Positions 1-11,005 of a stretch of 64,000 nt of DNA are shown here, piece by piece. Source of the DNA: Panagrolaimus kolymaensis (Eukaryota > Nematoda > Chromadorea > Rhabditida > Panagrolaimidae). A program made the position numbers and the translations under genes. The stretch spans positions 4,774,001 through 4,838,000 of the forward strand of contig JAJQJQ010000006.1 in NCBI GenBank assembly GCA_028622995.1, read 5' to 3'. The notes beneath the pieces are model-generated. The model was given only the letters and a program-made list of their open reading frames with translations, was not told the origin of the DNA and made no database searches. Numbering within the stretch: position 1 is the first letter of the stretch; the number at the start of each line of letters is the position of its first letter.

Positions 1-3
1 AAA

Positions 4-300
4 ATGGTGAAAAATTGGGTTCCTCTCGTTGGGTTACTCGCTCAATGCCTTCTCATCGTTCAATCCATAATTCTTATGGGTTTAACCGCCGCTGCTTATG
101 GATATAGTAAATGGACGAATGATTGCGCGAAAGGCAAGTTATATAAACACACACATTGGTTTATTTTATAATTATTATATTTTTTAGCAGCTTTGGATGG
201 AAGAGAACTTTGGTTCACAGAAAATTGCATTGATATAGACATAAGTGGTTACGGTTATTTTAAAGATCATATACTTCCATTCGTAACACAAAAACCTTAA
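4..300 (+). CDS. small one-helix membrane protein, paralog 1 (start near window edge)
   Basis: Two exons, 4-133 and 188-300, give an 80-residue protein. A hydrophobic helix at about residues 7-32 contains LLIVQSIILMG and is followed by a polar tail with WTNDCAKA and later ENCID. The intron (134-187) starts with GC rather than GT (G|GCAAGT) and ends TTTTTAG. The join is supported because the paralog at 1384 is interrupted at the same codon, after the first base of the Ala codon that follows Lys. The family is not recognised. One membrane span and two conserved cysteines after it can be seen. The start lies 4 bases into the window, so an upstream exon or start is possible. Confidence 0.6.
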
Positions 301-1075
301 ATTTTTTATATTAATTGATCTTAACATGTTTTTAACATTTTTCCTTTTATAATAAATTACTTTTCATTTTTGTGAGTAACTGTGAAAAGGAATAAGATCT
401 TCAATAATGTATCTCCACTTTTCTTTTCTTTTACACGTGATCAATAAAATTTAAAAAGATAACATTTTTAACGTTAAATAAAGTAATAATTTTACACCAA
501 TGAAATTCCTAAAATAATGTATTTTATTGATAAAATACAAAAAAGGAAAAAATATTTAAATACCAGAAAACTCTTTGTCTTAAAAAAAATCAGTTTAACT
601 AAATTACAATAATGATAACAAATAACTGATCCCAAAAAATATGACATTTGGCTAAAACATTCACCAAATAAATTGTCAGAAATGTTTTTGGGAATTTTTT
701 CTTACACGTTTCTTCACAATTTTTATTCATACATTAAGCAAATAAATTATTGTCTATCGTTACTTTTTTTTCCAACACCATTTACGGTATTTTTTGGGCT
801 TTGCCCAAGCAATAACCTTTTGTAAATATATTTATTCTCAAAGAAGATTGCTGATGCTACACCCAAATCTCATTTCTTATTTGGATTGTTTCCATTGTAT
901 TTTTAAAAGAAACAAATATAACAACCTTTCAAAAGTTAGAATTTCACAAAAAGGGAGTTTTTTTGGGTGTATTCAGTTTCTTTTGAAAATATAAATAATT
1001 CAACCGAAATCAAAAAATGCTTATATTGCTGCTTATTTCATTTCTTCGATCTTAGTTTGTTTGGTTGTAAAAAAT

Positions 1076-1240
1076 ATGGCTGAATTTTCTAATTTACTTG
1101 GTGGTGTAACACTTGGAATGGTTATATTTGCAAATTTGGTTATTTTTGTTAGTTTAGTTTTAACCGGCTTTGTTCTTTATGAAACGATATGGAATTATGA
1201 CAAAGTTCATGATTTATTTTCTTCTATAAATTTTAATTGA
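1076..1240 (+). CDS. small one-helix membrane protein, possible divergent paralog
   Basis: A single-exon ORF encodes 54 residues, from ATG 1076 to TGA 1238. The first 35 residues are mostly hydrophobic (LGMVIFANLVIFVSLVLTG) and a short polar tail with WNYDKVHD follows. It lies between two clear paralogs, on the same strand and with the same helix-then-tail layout, so it may be a third family member. Residue identity to them is low and it lacks both cysteines. A chance ORF in AT-rich DNA cannot be excluded. Confidence 0.4.
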   Translation: MAEFSNLLGGVTLGMVIFANLVIFVSLVLTGFVLYETIWNYDKVHDLFSSINFN

Positions 1241-1383
1241 TTAAAATTTAAAAATGTCAAATAAAGTTTTAAATTTCTTAATACGTTGCATTTTTTTAAT
1301 ATTGGATTTCCAGAAAATCTTACTTTTTTAAACACTCTAGATTTTCTATAAACTTTTTTTTAGTAAAAAAAACTTTAGAAACT

Positions 1384-1614
1384 ATGAATGGGTGTATTTC
1401 AGCAGCGATTTGTATTTTTACAGGTCTTCTTATTCTTCAATCTTTAATTGTCATGAGTTTAATCGCGGCTTCGTATGATAAAATTCATTGGGTTAATGAA
1501 TGTGAAAAAGGTATTACAAACATTAAAGTATAAAATAATAATACTATTCTGTTTATTTTAGCTTCTTCACGAGAGGATGTTCCATATATTATAAACCATT
1601 GCATAAACAACTAA
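1384..1614 (+). CDS. small one-helix membrane protein, paralog 2
   Basis: Exons 1384-1510 and 1562-1614 encode 59 residues. A hydrophobic helix (FTGLLILQSLIVMSLIAA) precedes a tail with WVNECEKA and, after the intron, NHCINN. It matches the protein at position 4 in the helix (QS, M, L, AA), in the W-N-acidic-C-x-K-A tail, and in intron phase and position. Here the intron (1511-1561) uses a normal GT...TTTTAG pair. The function is unknown; the layout suggests a small membrane-anchored peptide with a cysteine-bearing tail. Confidence 0.6.
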
Positions 1615-4600
1615 AAAAATAAAAGTTGAAAAGTTTGGATTAACGTATGATTTAAAAATTTTCTCTCTGCCTTGTTAAAGAAAAACAAATAAATTATTAC
1701 TTTATTAAACACATTTCTAAAAGAAATACAATAAAGTGCTTATACCAATCTAAAAAATAAATTTATAAATATGGAACTTGAAAAATTTCAAAGCAAGAAA
1801 AACATTAAATGATACTTAAAGCTTAGATGTTCGCTATCTATTTTATAATAGTTAAAACCGATTAGCCTACATGTTGAACTCTTATTTTGAATTAACTGAA
1901 TTAACATTCATCAGCTAAATATGCATTTTGGCATCGATATTAAAAATATTTTATTTTTTTCATTTTATAAAAATAATTAAATTTAACATTTATTAAATTT
2001 AATTAAAGCTTTTCAAGATTTGACATTTATGCAAATAACAAAATATGAAATATTTTTTGTTATTTGTATAATAAAATATAACCATATTGGTGTTTAATTA
2101 ACTTATATATATTTAATGGGTAGCTTAGAAGCTTTGCCAAATCTCTTTTTTTTTTCAACCTTTCTTTGCGCTAAAAATTGTACCTAACCAATGCGGGATA
2201 AAAGTGAGAGATTATGTTTGTGCCAAAAAAAGGCGACTAACGGAAGCAAATCATTTTAAAGTAATCCTTCCTCTTTTTTTTTAGCTTTTCGTTTTTTCTT
2301 ACTTTGATTTTGTATTAGAGAAGCACCTGTCTAAAAGATTTTTCTAAAAATAATTTGCCTTTTTTGGACCTCGTGAATTTTATTTTGGGTGTTGTTTTTA
2401 TACAAAAGAATATTGGATTTTTGCCAGACTCCTTTTTCTTAAAAATATTTTCTTGGTTTCTTTCTTAAATAAAAAAAATGTAGCCAAAAAGTTGGGTTTC
2501 TTTTACGCTTTCCTAAATATGAAGTTTTCTTATGTGAGAATTTTTAGCTATGAAAGATAGCTACGAGGTAGACTAACCTTGTTTAAACGCAAGCAACTTT
2601 TTAATTAGAATTCTTAAAAATATAAAATTTTATCCCTAAATTGAATATCCCTCGTTTCCTTCAAATTCATTCAAGCATCTTTTTCAATCTTTTCTCTCAT
2701 TAACAAATTTTAGCTATATTTTTTATTTTTGCTTTGTCATAGAAATGGAACGCTGCGATCCATCACCTGGCAGCTTCTTTTATTTTTATTTTTTTCATTC
2801 AAAGATATATTTTCAGCGACGACAAAAACAAAAATTAAAAAAATTGGAAGATAAATGACGAAGCTAAAAGCCTCTTTTTTCTGGAAGCAGCAAAAAAAAA
2901 CATTATTCAATTGCATATTTTTGCAATGAATAAAACCCGATGAAAAAAAAAATCATTCAATAGCTGCGATTTTTTTCCTCGTTATCGTGTTTGTCTGATG
3001 AACCGGAAATGCATTAATTTAGTTAGTAAAACTTCCAAAAAAACAAAAAAATAATTAACTGATGAACGCCTGTTCTTTGTTTTTTTAAATATATTTTTCT
3101 TCCAATTTTTTTTTCAGGCGAAACTAAAAACTATAAAAACTTTTGTTCTTTCACCAGATAATTTTTTTTGGTTAAACAAATAAATGAGATAAAATGCAAT
3201 AAAAAAAATAAAATAGAGAAAACTTTTAGGCTTTGTTACAAAGTTTTTTTGGGAGGTTAACGATATAACATTAGAGTTTTTTTAAATCGTTTTTTTACTT
3301 TGGGTAAAAAAATAGCTTTGTTGTTTTTTATTTTCTTTCATTCTCTTCGTTTACTAAAAATAAAAGGCAGGCAAGTCATGGCACGATGATGACTCGTTCT
3401 TTTTTTCTTGATTAAAAAAACAAACAAAACAAATATAATGAAGCTAATTTTATTGAAAGTATTAAAAAAAGTAGTTAATGTTACTTAATTACAAATGGCT
3501 TCTTCTTTCCCTCCTTTTTTGGTATGTACATATAAAAGTAATTTTCTGAATAGTATTTTCTTTGTTTTTATAAAAAAAAATTTGAGAAGAATTTTGCATT
3601 TTTCGTGATTATATTACCCACACTTTTCTGGTACAAAAATATGGATTCCCTACAAAATTTTTAAAGCACCATATCTGATGTTGCTAAATCTATTTATCAT
3701 AGACTCTTAAAATATTAGCAGTTTTTTTGGTTATGTTAATCTAAGCACTTTTCAAGTTAGTTTGCCATTGAAAAATATTAGTTAGCTTTTAACCTTTTTT
3801 TATTATCTCGTTCCCCCATTTTTTGAAAAGCTTGCTTATAATATTTTTTCTTCTTCCAGCAAAAGGTGTTAAAAAGAGACCACCATCTTTTTTTTTTCTT
3901 TTTTTTGTTTTATTTGGGCCATTTGTTACGTATTTTTTTTTCTTTTTTTTTCTTCCGCCTAAACTTGTTGTTACTGTTTGGATAATAACTCAATTTAAAA
4001 TCAGCCCATTTCATTTCACTTGATAGATAAATAGATAGGTAACAACAACCAACAGCTTGCTTTATTTTTATTAATGCATTTAAGAAGTCGTTGTTGTTTT
4101 TTGTTTGTAATGTGAAGAAAAAAAAGAAGATTAGTTAGTACGCATGAAAAAAAGTCATTTGGCATTTTGCCTGAGAGAAATCAAGTCAAAAAATTACCGG
4201 AAATAGCTTTTTAAGAATGGATGAAGAAGAGTAGCAGCAAAGGAGCAGACGTCTGCTGCTGCACTCCATAATCATCACAAATGGGAGAGAGACAAGAGAA
4301 AGACAGACTAATATATTAAAAATCTCTGGATAAAAGCCAAAATCGCGATAAGCAGCTTTTTTTATTTTCTCTCTTTTTTTTTCTCATTTTTAAGGATTCT
4401 TCACACTTAAAGAGTAAAATAAACCGAACGTGTCTCACTCACACATTCTATTCTTACACTTGTAGATTGAATTCAAAAATAAAAAAGTTTTTTTGCTTAA
4501 GAAATGGCGCTCTCCTTCATCTTTTATTACTCAAAGAAGGGCTTTAAAAAATTGCTCTGGTGGCAGCGAGAAAAAAAAGATGGAAAAGAGAGAAAAGCTC

Positions 4601-6053
4601 TTCTTTTAGTCTATCTAGTAAATAATAAAAATAAATGCTGGTCCGGCGGGTGTCAATATAAATATGTCTAGTGTCTGTCTAGTTGAGTCTAAAAAGCTTA
4701 TTGTTGATGCTTGGCTCTTTGCCAGTATTAAAAAAAGTGTACTGGTGAAAGGCGTTTTTTTATTTATTGTTTTAGCTAATATTGTTGGATACTTTTATAA
4801 ATAAAAACAATAAAGTTAATTTTATCTTTCTTTTTAAAATATCAAAAACCTTTTGGCTGCTTATTGAAAAATAGATTTTCTTTACTAAAGTTTTGGCGTC
4901 TAAGTTGAAATACGGAAGATTTTTTTACGGAACTAATAAAAATTCAATAACGAAAAATATCATGTGTCGCTTGATTCTATTTTAGAACAATTTCTAAACA
5001 TTTATCAATGTAAATCATTTTTTTATGTTTCTATTTATTTTATCATTAAAATAAATCTTATTTTAAATTTTTATTTTCTTCAAGCTTTTATAATATTTTT
5101 TCATGTTTTTCAATCTCTTTTGAGAACATTGATGCGGCTGTCCATCATTTTTTATTGTCACACTACTTCTTTAGTTAGCTTTTCATCATTTTTCTTTTAT
5201 TTTTTCAAAACTGATATTTGTTTTAAAAAAAGAATCCTTGAAAATGGTGACATTCTATTTTGCGCCTATTGTGATTTTAATTGGCTTCGCTCCATGTTTG
5301 AAACAAACAAATAATAAAACCTTGCCTCAGGACAATGATGTCGAATGAAGAAAAAAAATAGGAAGAAGAGAAACTCTTAGACGAGAAATACGAGACTGAC
5401 TTAATGGCCATCACTGAGAAAAAAAAAGATGAATGCAACACGTTCGTTCATTGAACAGTGAGTGTTTCTTAAAATAATTTGAACAATCTTAAAAAAATAG
5501 TGGCCATTTTTTTGTTTTTTTAAACTTGAAACTTAGAGTGTTCACAAAACGATTCAATTTTGGTTTCCCAAAAAGGTGTACTTCTTTGCAAACAAACGTG
5601 TTCGTTCATAAATCTCATTTTCTCATTATTAATGTCTGAGTATTAAAGTACTTTCATGTAAAATGCAACATTTTTTTTAGTTTGTTCTCTTATTTCATAG
5701 TAGCATCAGAACAAAAAAAAATATAAACAGGCGAGAGAGAAAGTATAGAATGCTTGTCCATGAAGAAGAACGTTCACTAAAGTTAGTTAGTTTACAGTCG
5801 TTTTTTCCCTTTTTCGTTCGCTCCACTATTTTTTTCAATGATGGGTTTCTATTTCATTTTTTCTTGAAATTTAAATGAAAGCCAATCTTTGGAGCATCTC
5901 TTCCTTTACTTTGCCTTCCTTTGCCTGTATATTATTGTCTGTTATAAATCGCCTCGAGGCTTTCATTCGCATTTTTTTGGATGGTATCTAATTTCAAAAA
6001 CCTTTATTTAAAATATTCAATCCTTTTTCTTGAAAAAGAGTTGCAATAAGCAA
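1615..6053. other. non-coding, no gene recognised
   Basis: AT-rich sequence with many T and A runs. The ORFs here are short, dominated by Phe, Lys, Ile and Ser from homopolymer tracts, often start at non-ATG codons, and lack paired splice signals with continuing frames. Nothing else could be identified. The PAT-like retrotransposon begins at the right edge. Confidence 0.5.
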
Positions 6054-6173
6054 AGAAAAGTGCATTTTTCTCGTAGCGAAAAGACGAACAGTGTTTTTCG
6101 ACATCAACCTTCGAATGAAAAACTAAAGTTTTCTCATTCTGCTTTTGGCAAACTTGAAAGCAAGTTGTATTCC
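6054..6173 (+). repeat. split direct repeat A1 (5' end of the PAT-like element)
   Basis: This 120-bp sequence, from AGAAAAGTGC to GTTGTATTCC, is repeated exactly at 9097-9216. It marks the 5' boundary: sequence to its left (…aataagcaa) differs from that left of the second copy (…gaagacgtag). Confidence 0.9.
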
Positions 6174-6228
6174 TTTTCTGCTCTCAAAAATTCTTTTATT
6201 TTTTTCCTACGTATTTTTCATTTATTCA

Positions 6229-7074
6229 ATGGATGACTATGAGACTCAAGATGATTTCACCAAACAACTCCAAAGAGAAATAGAAGAAATCAACGCTCCC
6301 GAACTCAATTATGATGATTCTGATAGTGAACCACCTGTAAAGAGAAGAAGAACTGTGGTAGATAACGAAGAAGATCGTTCAAGAACGCATTCACCAGCTA
6401 AGAAAAAGAAACGAAAGATGTCCATGAACCGTATGGAGGATTCAATGATCGCAATGTCACAAGCAATCGGAAGCCTCACAAAAATGGTCTGTGAAATTAA
6501 GAAAGATAAGAAAAAAGAACCTGAAGCACTATCCGTGGATGAACGTGTGGCACAAAAGGTAGCTGTTTCTCAATTCAGAAATGCTGGTCTAGAAAAACAA
6601 TATGCTGTACTTTTTAAAACTCATCTCAAGCTAGAAGAATTAAAGAAGCTCGATAATCTGGATGACATCTTTAAGAAAGTGGACGAAATTAGCAAAGACG
6701 TAAATGGTCGCATGGCTCTCTTGGAACTGGCTGACAAGCACCCTCGTGCTTTCGCTATAGCTGATGCTGAAGAAGCAACAAAGAAAATTGGCGAACTCTC
6801 AAAAAATCTCTCAAAAGACGTACGTGATTCAATCATCAACGAAAGAAATGCAAGACCGTGGCGATTTCGTGAGGCCAGTGGAGGCTATAGCCGAACCTTT
6901 GCTGGATCAAATTATGGCCGTCAATCTTCTACAAACTTCAATGGTGCTCAAGCAAGAATCCCTAGTATCCTCGATGGAATCAAACAAATTGGACCATGTT
7001 TCGTTTGTCAAGGACCGCACATCAAAAGAGATTGTCCCAGAAGAAGAAGCTCAATTCGCCGTGCTCCATATTAA
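6229..7074 (+). CDS. Gag-like protein of the PAT-like element
   Basis: The 281-residue ORF starts at the first ATG (MDDYETQDD); the same frame is open further upstream but only through TTG. The N-terminal third is acidic and then basic, with runs such as KRRR and KKKKRK that could act as nuclear localisation or nucleic-acid-binding patches. A helical middle region follows. Near the C-terminus CFVCQGPHIKRDC forms a CX2CX3HX4C zinc knuckle, one residue shorter between C and H than the usual retroviral CX2CX4HX4C. This is the only intact gene of the element. The stop at 7072 lies just before the region leading to the reverse transcriptase, which is in another frame. Confidence 0.75.
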   Translation: MDDYETQDDFTKQLQREIEEINAPELNYDDSDSEPPVKRRRTVVDNEEDRSRTHSPAKKKKRKMSMNRMEDSMIAMSQAIGSLTKMVCEIKKDKKKEPEALSVDERVAQKVAVSQFRNAGLEKQYAVLFKTHLKLEELKKLDNLDDIFKKVDEISKDVNGRMALLELADKHPRAFAIADAEEATKKIGELSKNLSKDVRDSIINERNARPWRFREASGGYSRTFAGSNYGRQSSTNFNGAQARIPSILDGIKQIGPCFVCQGPHIKRDCPRRRSSIRRAPY

Positions 7075-7082
7075 GAAGAAAA

Positions 7083-7390
7083 AACCTGAAGCAGGTACAT
7101 TCGGTAAGGATTTTAATAACAACTTTTTATGTAATTCCTTAAGTTCTAAAGTAGGTTTTTAGGAAAATATTAAGGCCCCAGCATACGTTTTAGATATTAT
7201 TAAGAATGGATATAGCTTACCTTTTAGATCACGAACCCCAAATCCTTCCTTCCACCTAAAGAATTGTCCTATGTCTGAAATAGATAAAAAGTTTGTTGAT
7301 GAAGAAGTGTTAAAATTATTAAAGACTAATGCCATTGCCCAAGTATCAAGTATACCTCAAGTTGTAAGCCCTTTATTTGTTGTCCGAAAT
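7083..7390 (+). repeat. first copy of a duplicated Gag-RT junction segment
   Basis: About 308 bp are repeated at 7721-8029 with roughly 15% visible divergence. Both copies encode the N-terminal linker of the DIRS-type reverse transcriptase (…LPFR…PSFHL… then KLLKTNAIAQVSSIPQV). This copy stops at the end of the shared block and does not continue into the catalytic domain. It contains an intron-like stretch, 7104-7162, from GTAAGG to TTTTTAG. The 330 bp between the copies have stops in the frames checked and were not recognised. Confidence 0.7.
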
Positions 7391-7801
7391 AAGCTTATCT
7401 GACAATGGACCAAAAAAGAAACACCAATAGAACTTTGTATTGAGAATTCCAATTGTTTATGAATGGTGGAATTTTTACTGGAAAATTAGTTCTTGATGGA
7501 TATCTCTCAGTTTTTGACCGTCCGACGAAACTCGCTTCTTCTTTGGCTAAAATATATGTTCATGCGTGTAATCTCACCCATTGTACTTGGTAAACCAGAA
7601 ATTATCATGGATGGAATATGAAAAGTTGGTCCATGGTGGAAATGTCAAAAAGGATGCTGATAATGTTGAACCAATTCATGTTGTCCGTACTATCGCCAAA
7701 ATAGCAAAAGAAAAAGAAAAAGCCTGAAGTAGGTACAATTGGTAAGGAATTTTAATAACAACTTTTTATGCAATTCTTTAAGTTCCAAAGTAAGTTTTTG
7801 A

Positions 7802-8647
7802 GAAAATATTAAAGCTCCACTTTATGTATTAAATACCATTGAAAATGGATATAAATTACCTTTTAGATTACAAATCCCAGATCCTTCCTTCCACCTTAAA
7901 AGTTATCCTATGGCTAAAGATGATAAAGTTTTTGTAAACAAAGAAGTTTTAAAATTATTAAAGACCAATGCTATTGCCCAAGTATCAAGTATACCTCAAG
8001 TGATAAGCCCAATGTTTGTGGTCAGAAATACAAGTAAACCACGATTAATTATAAATCTTTCCAAGTTGAATGAATCCTTAGAATGCCTACGTTACAAGTA
8101 CGAAGATTTAGATCTCGTTAGTAAAACTATTTGTCATGATGGCTGGTTAGCCAAGTTTGATATGAAAAGTGGGTATCACCATATATCAATAGACCCAGAA
8201 GATCATAAATATCTTGGATTCGCCTGGAATGGCAGGTATTATATTTTTAATGCTTTACCATTTGGACTAGCTCCTGCTCCTTATATCTTTACAAAGGTTT
8301 TTCGCTCCTTAGTAAGACATTAGAGGTAAAAAGGTATTAACTGTGTCCTCTACCTTGATGATGGACTAATATGGTCAAAAAGTTTCGCTGAATGCGAGGA
8401 AGCTATTGCTTATGAAAAATTAACCTTAAGAGCTGCCGGTGTATTTATACAAGAAGAAAAGTCCATCCTAACCCCAGTAAAAAGCCTAAAGTTTTTAGGA
8501 ATGATGCTCGACTTAGAAGGTGCGAAGATATATCCTACTGAAGAAAGGATAAAGAATACTATTGAATGCTTGGAATTTCTTGAAAGTAAAACTTCACCTT
8601 CTTTAAAGGATAGGTTAAAATTAACAAGTCAATTAGCCTCGATGTGA
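7802..8647 (+). pseudogene. reverse transcriptase remnant, DIRS/PAT type
   Basis: One frame runs from 7802 to a stop at 8645. It shows, in order, the DIRS-type entry region, KPRLIINLSKLNESL, AKFDMKSGYHHISI, LPFGLAPAPYIF, the catalytic YLDD at 8351-8362, and FLGMMLDLEG. These correspond to successive conserved RT blocks of the DIRS group. Two in-frame stops, TAG 8321 and TAA 8327, lie just before the catalytic block in a stretch that probably suffered small compensating indels. The usual RNase H domain does not follow: the 310 bp to repeat B1 show no recognisable coding. The enzyme is therefore very unlikely to be functional. Confidence 0.85.
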
Positions 8648-8956
8648 GTGGTCCTCTGTCCGAGAGAGTGTAAGTAAAACTAATAATCCACTATTAAGTT
8701 ATGTCCTGAAAAAAGTGTGAAGTATCCCTCACAATGCCGTTTCCGATGTACATTTCCATAAAAAAGAACAATAATGGTCTAACAGTTATAAAGCACCTTC
8801 AATGTAATTTCCTAAGTTTTCCCCTCCCTTCTCGAAAAGTGAAAATGTGTTTGTTAGTTTATTGAAAAAAGGTAATTCCTTCGTCGAAACATATTCATAA
8901 TTTAGGTACACCAATAATTCCTACTTGTTCTTCCGAACCTTCAGCTTCCATATTCT

Positions 8957-9216
8957 GTATTTTGTTTAGTTTGCCAATAAACAGACCCAACCTATTTTAG
9001 AGAAAAAGACTGAGAGTCTTTGAAACGAAGAGAAAAAAGAATTTTTCTCGGAGTCGTAGTGTATTTCGAGGAACGAGAAATTTAACGAAGACGTAGAGAA
9101 AAGTGCATTTTTCTCGTAGCGAAAAGACGAACAGTGTTTTTCGACATCAACCTTCGAATGAAAAACTAAAGTTTTCTCATTCTGCTTTTGGCAAACTTGA
9201 AAGCAAGTTGTATTCC
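8957..9216 (+). repeat. internal B1A2 junction of the split direct repeats
   Basis: B1 (8957-9102) matches B2 at the 3' end of the element and A2 (9097-9216) matches A1 at the 5' end. They overlap by the six bases AGAAAA (9097-9102). The junction therefore reads exactly as the join expected if the two element ends were fused in a circle. AGAAAA is the natural candidate for the recombinase crossover core. Confidence 0.85.
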
Positions 9217-9400
9217 CCGCCCACCATCCCCTTCCATCCCCTAACTGAATAAAGTGTTAGCCCGAAGGAGTCCATTGCTAGATGCAAGGAGCCGGGCACT
9301 TGCTACAGGCAAGCCGACTGAATCGGGAGTTTTTATAGTTTGATTTATATATTACACACTTCATAAAAGAAATTAGTTCATTCCCCTTAGAGAAATCCGG

Positions 9401-10136
9401 CACTGAGAAAAAAAACCCTACGTGCCCGTCAAAATAAGCTACACGCCCGTTGAAAAAAATGATCATGGACCAACCTTCGCCTGAGTATACATGCCCCAGA
9501 TGTACATAAAAAAATGATGGGCGCGTATAAATTATAATAACGGGCGGTTATGTTTATAACTACGCGCCCCAATTTATAAAAGCAAAAAAAAACACCTACA
9601 ACCCATACCTCCTCTCTTTTATATAGTTCTCCTTTAAATAAAAGGTCTTATCCAAAATTTAAATGCTATGGTAGTAAACCAAAGCTTTTATAGAAGAAAT
9701 GCATAGGCAAATCATTCTTTTATATGCTAATTTAGGTTAGAGCAATTGCAACTGAACCTTATTTAGCAATCTCTAGCTCAATATTCATCTGATGGAGTTA
9801 CGCATGGCTATGCCGCCACCTCAGAAAATGAACCGAAGATTAACCAAAAATTCATCCGGCTGCTTGGGCTTAAGTGAAAACCATAAAAGGGACGCTTAAA
9901 GATTTACTTTTTGCTGCCAGAGAGCCAAAGAAAAAACCTTTACGCGCCCCTTTTTAACACGCCCAAAATGAACAAACAGGGCATGAAGATTTTTATAAAC
10001 AATAAGGGGATGTTGAAGCAAGGCATACGTGCTCGTATGAAAAACCCTGAATTTTTGGGGCGCGTACACTTTTTTTGTACGGGCTTGTAAATCAGACTTT
10101 GTCGCTTTTGGGCGCGGAGGGTTTTTTTTCTCAGTG
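9401..10136. mobile_element. nested inverted-repeat element (MITE-like)
   Basis: The ends are inverted copies: the left begins CACTGAG, eight A, CCCT, and the right ends with its reverse complement. Nineteen bases match perfectly, followed by a further partly matching CG-rich stretch ending GCCC. The 736-bp unit sits between repeat A2 and the recombinase remnant of the PAT-like element. It is rich in a GC motif related to ACGCGCCC on both strands (near 9421, 9444, 9519, 9541, 9562, 9941, 10058, 10111) in otherwise AT-rich DNA. No transposase was found and the 83-codon minus-strand ORF inside is unconvincing. The flanks share only GG, so no clear target duplication is seen and the superfamily is unassigned. 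Confidence 0.6.
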
Positions 10137-10280
10137 GGGCCTCTCAATTCTCTTGGTTCTTGTACTATTATGATTCGGTAAGTATTTTTTTATAAATTTA
10201 AATTTTCAGATTTTTAGGTTGGCCCGGATTACTCGCAAGCGAATAAAAAATGAACAAGAAACTAAAATTACCGATATTGG

Positions 10281-10965
10281 TATATTGAAACATGGTGATA
10301 AGGTCGAAATTCTTGGTTGTGATAATGACGATGTCCAAGCTGTTGTTTCTGGTCTTGAATTTTTTAATAAAGCTGTTGAATTTGCTCAGACGTGATATAT
10401 TGAAACATAGTGATAAGGTCGAAATTCTTGGTTGTAATAATGAAGATGTCCAAGCTGTTGTTTCTGGTCTTGAATTTTTTAATAAAGCTGTTGAATTTGC
10501 TCAAACGTGATATATTGAAACATGGTGATAAGGTCGAAATTCTTGGTTGTGATAATGACGATGTCCAAGCTGTTGTTTCTGGTCTTGAATTTTTTAATAA
10601 AGCTGTTGAATTTGCTCAAACGTGATATATTGAAACATGGTGATAAGGTCGAAATTCTTGGTTGTGATAATGACGATGTCCAAGCTGTTGTTTCTGGTCT
10701 TGAATTTTTTAATAAAGCTGTTGAATTTGCTCAAACGTGATATATTGAAACATGGTGATAAGGTCGAAATTCTTGGTTGTGATAATGACGATGTCCAAGC
10801 TGTTGTTTCTGGTCTTGAATGTTTTAATAAAGCTGTTGAATTTGCTCAGACGTGATATATTGAAACATAGTGATAAGGTCGAAATTCCTGGTTGTAATAA
10901 TGAAGATGTCCAAGCTGCTGTTTCTGGTCTTGAATGTTTTAATAAAGCTGTTGAATTTGCTCAAA
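10281..10965 (+). repeat. 115-bp tandem repeat, six copies, in the recombinase region
   Basis: Units start at 10281, 10396, 10511, 10626, 10741 and 10856; the last is slightly short. Each unit in one frame reads KHGDKVEILGCDNDDVQ…, then FNKAVEFAQT and a TGA. Because 115 is not a multiple of three, each unit shifts frame, so the array destroys the ORF it expanded in. Units 1-2 and 5-6 share junction variants (CAGACG followed by CATAG), as expected from unequal exchange. The last unit continues into the recombinase tail, so a single unit was probably part of the original gene. Confidence 0.9.
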
Positions 10966-11005
10966 CAGGAGATCATGCTGCTTTCCCCTCTTTTTCAGAT
11001 TTTTA

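Noticed and set aside
4964..5314. 116-codon plus-strand ORF
   Set aside because: It starts at GTG and is Phe/Ile-rich from T runs, without splice context or family resemblance.
10281..10965. Regular 115-bp repeats considered as a CRISPR-like array
   Set aside because: The units are contiguous with no unique spacers, the genome is eukaryotic, and the repeat lies in a transposon ORF.
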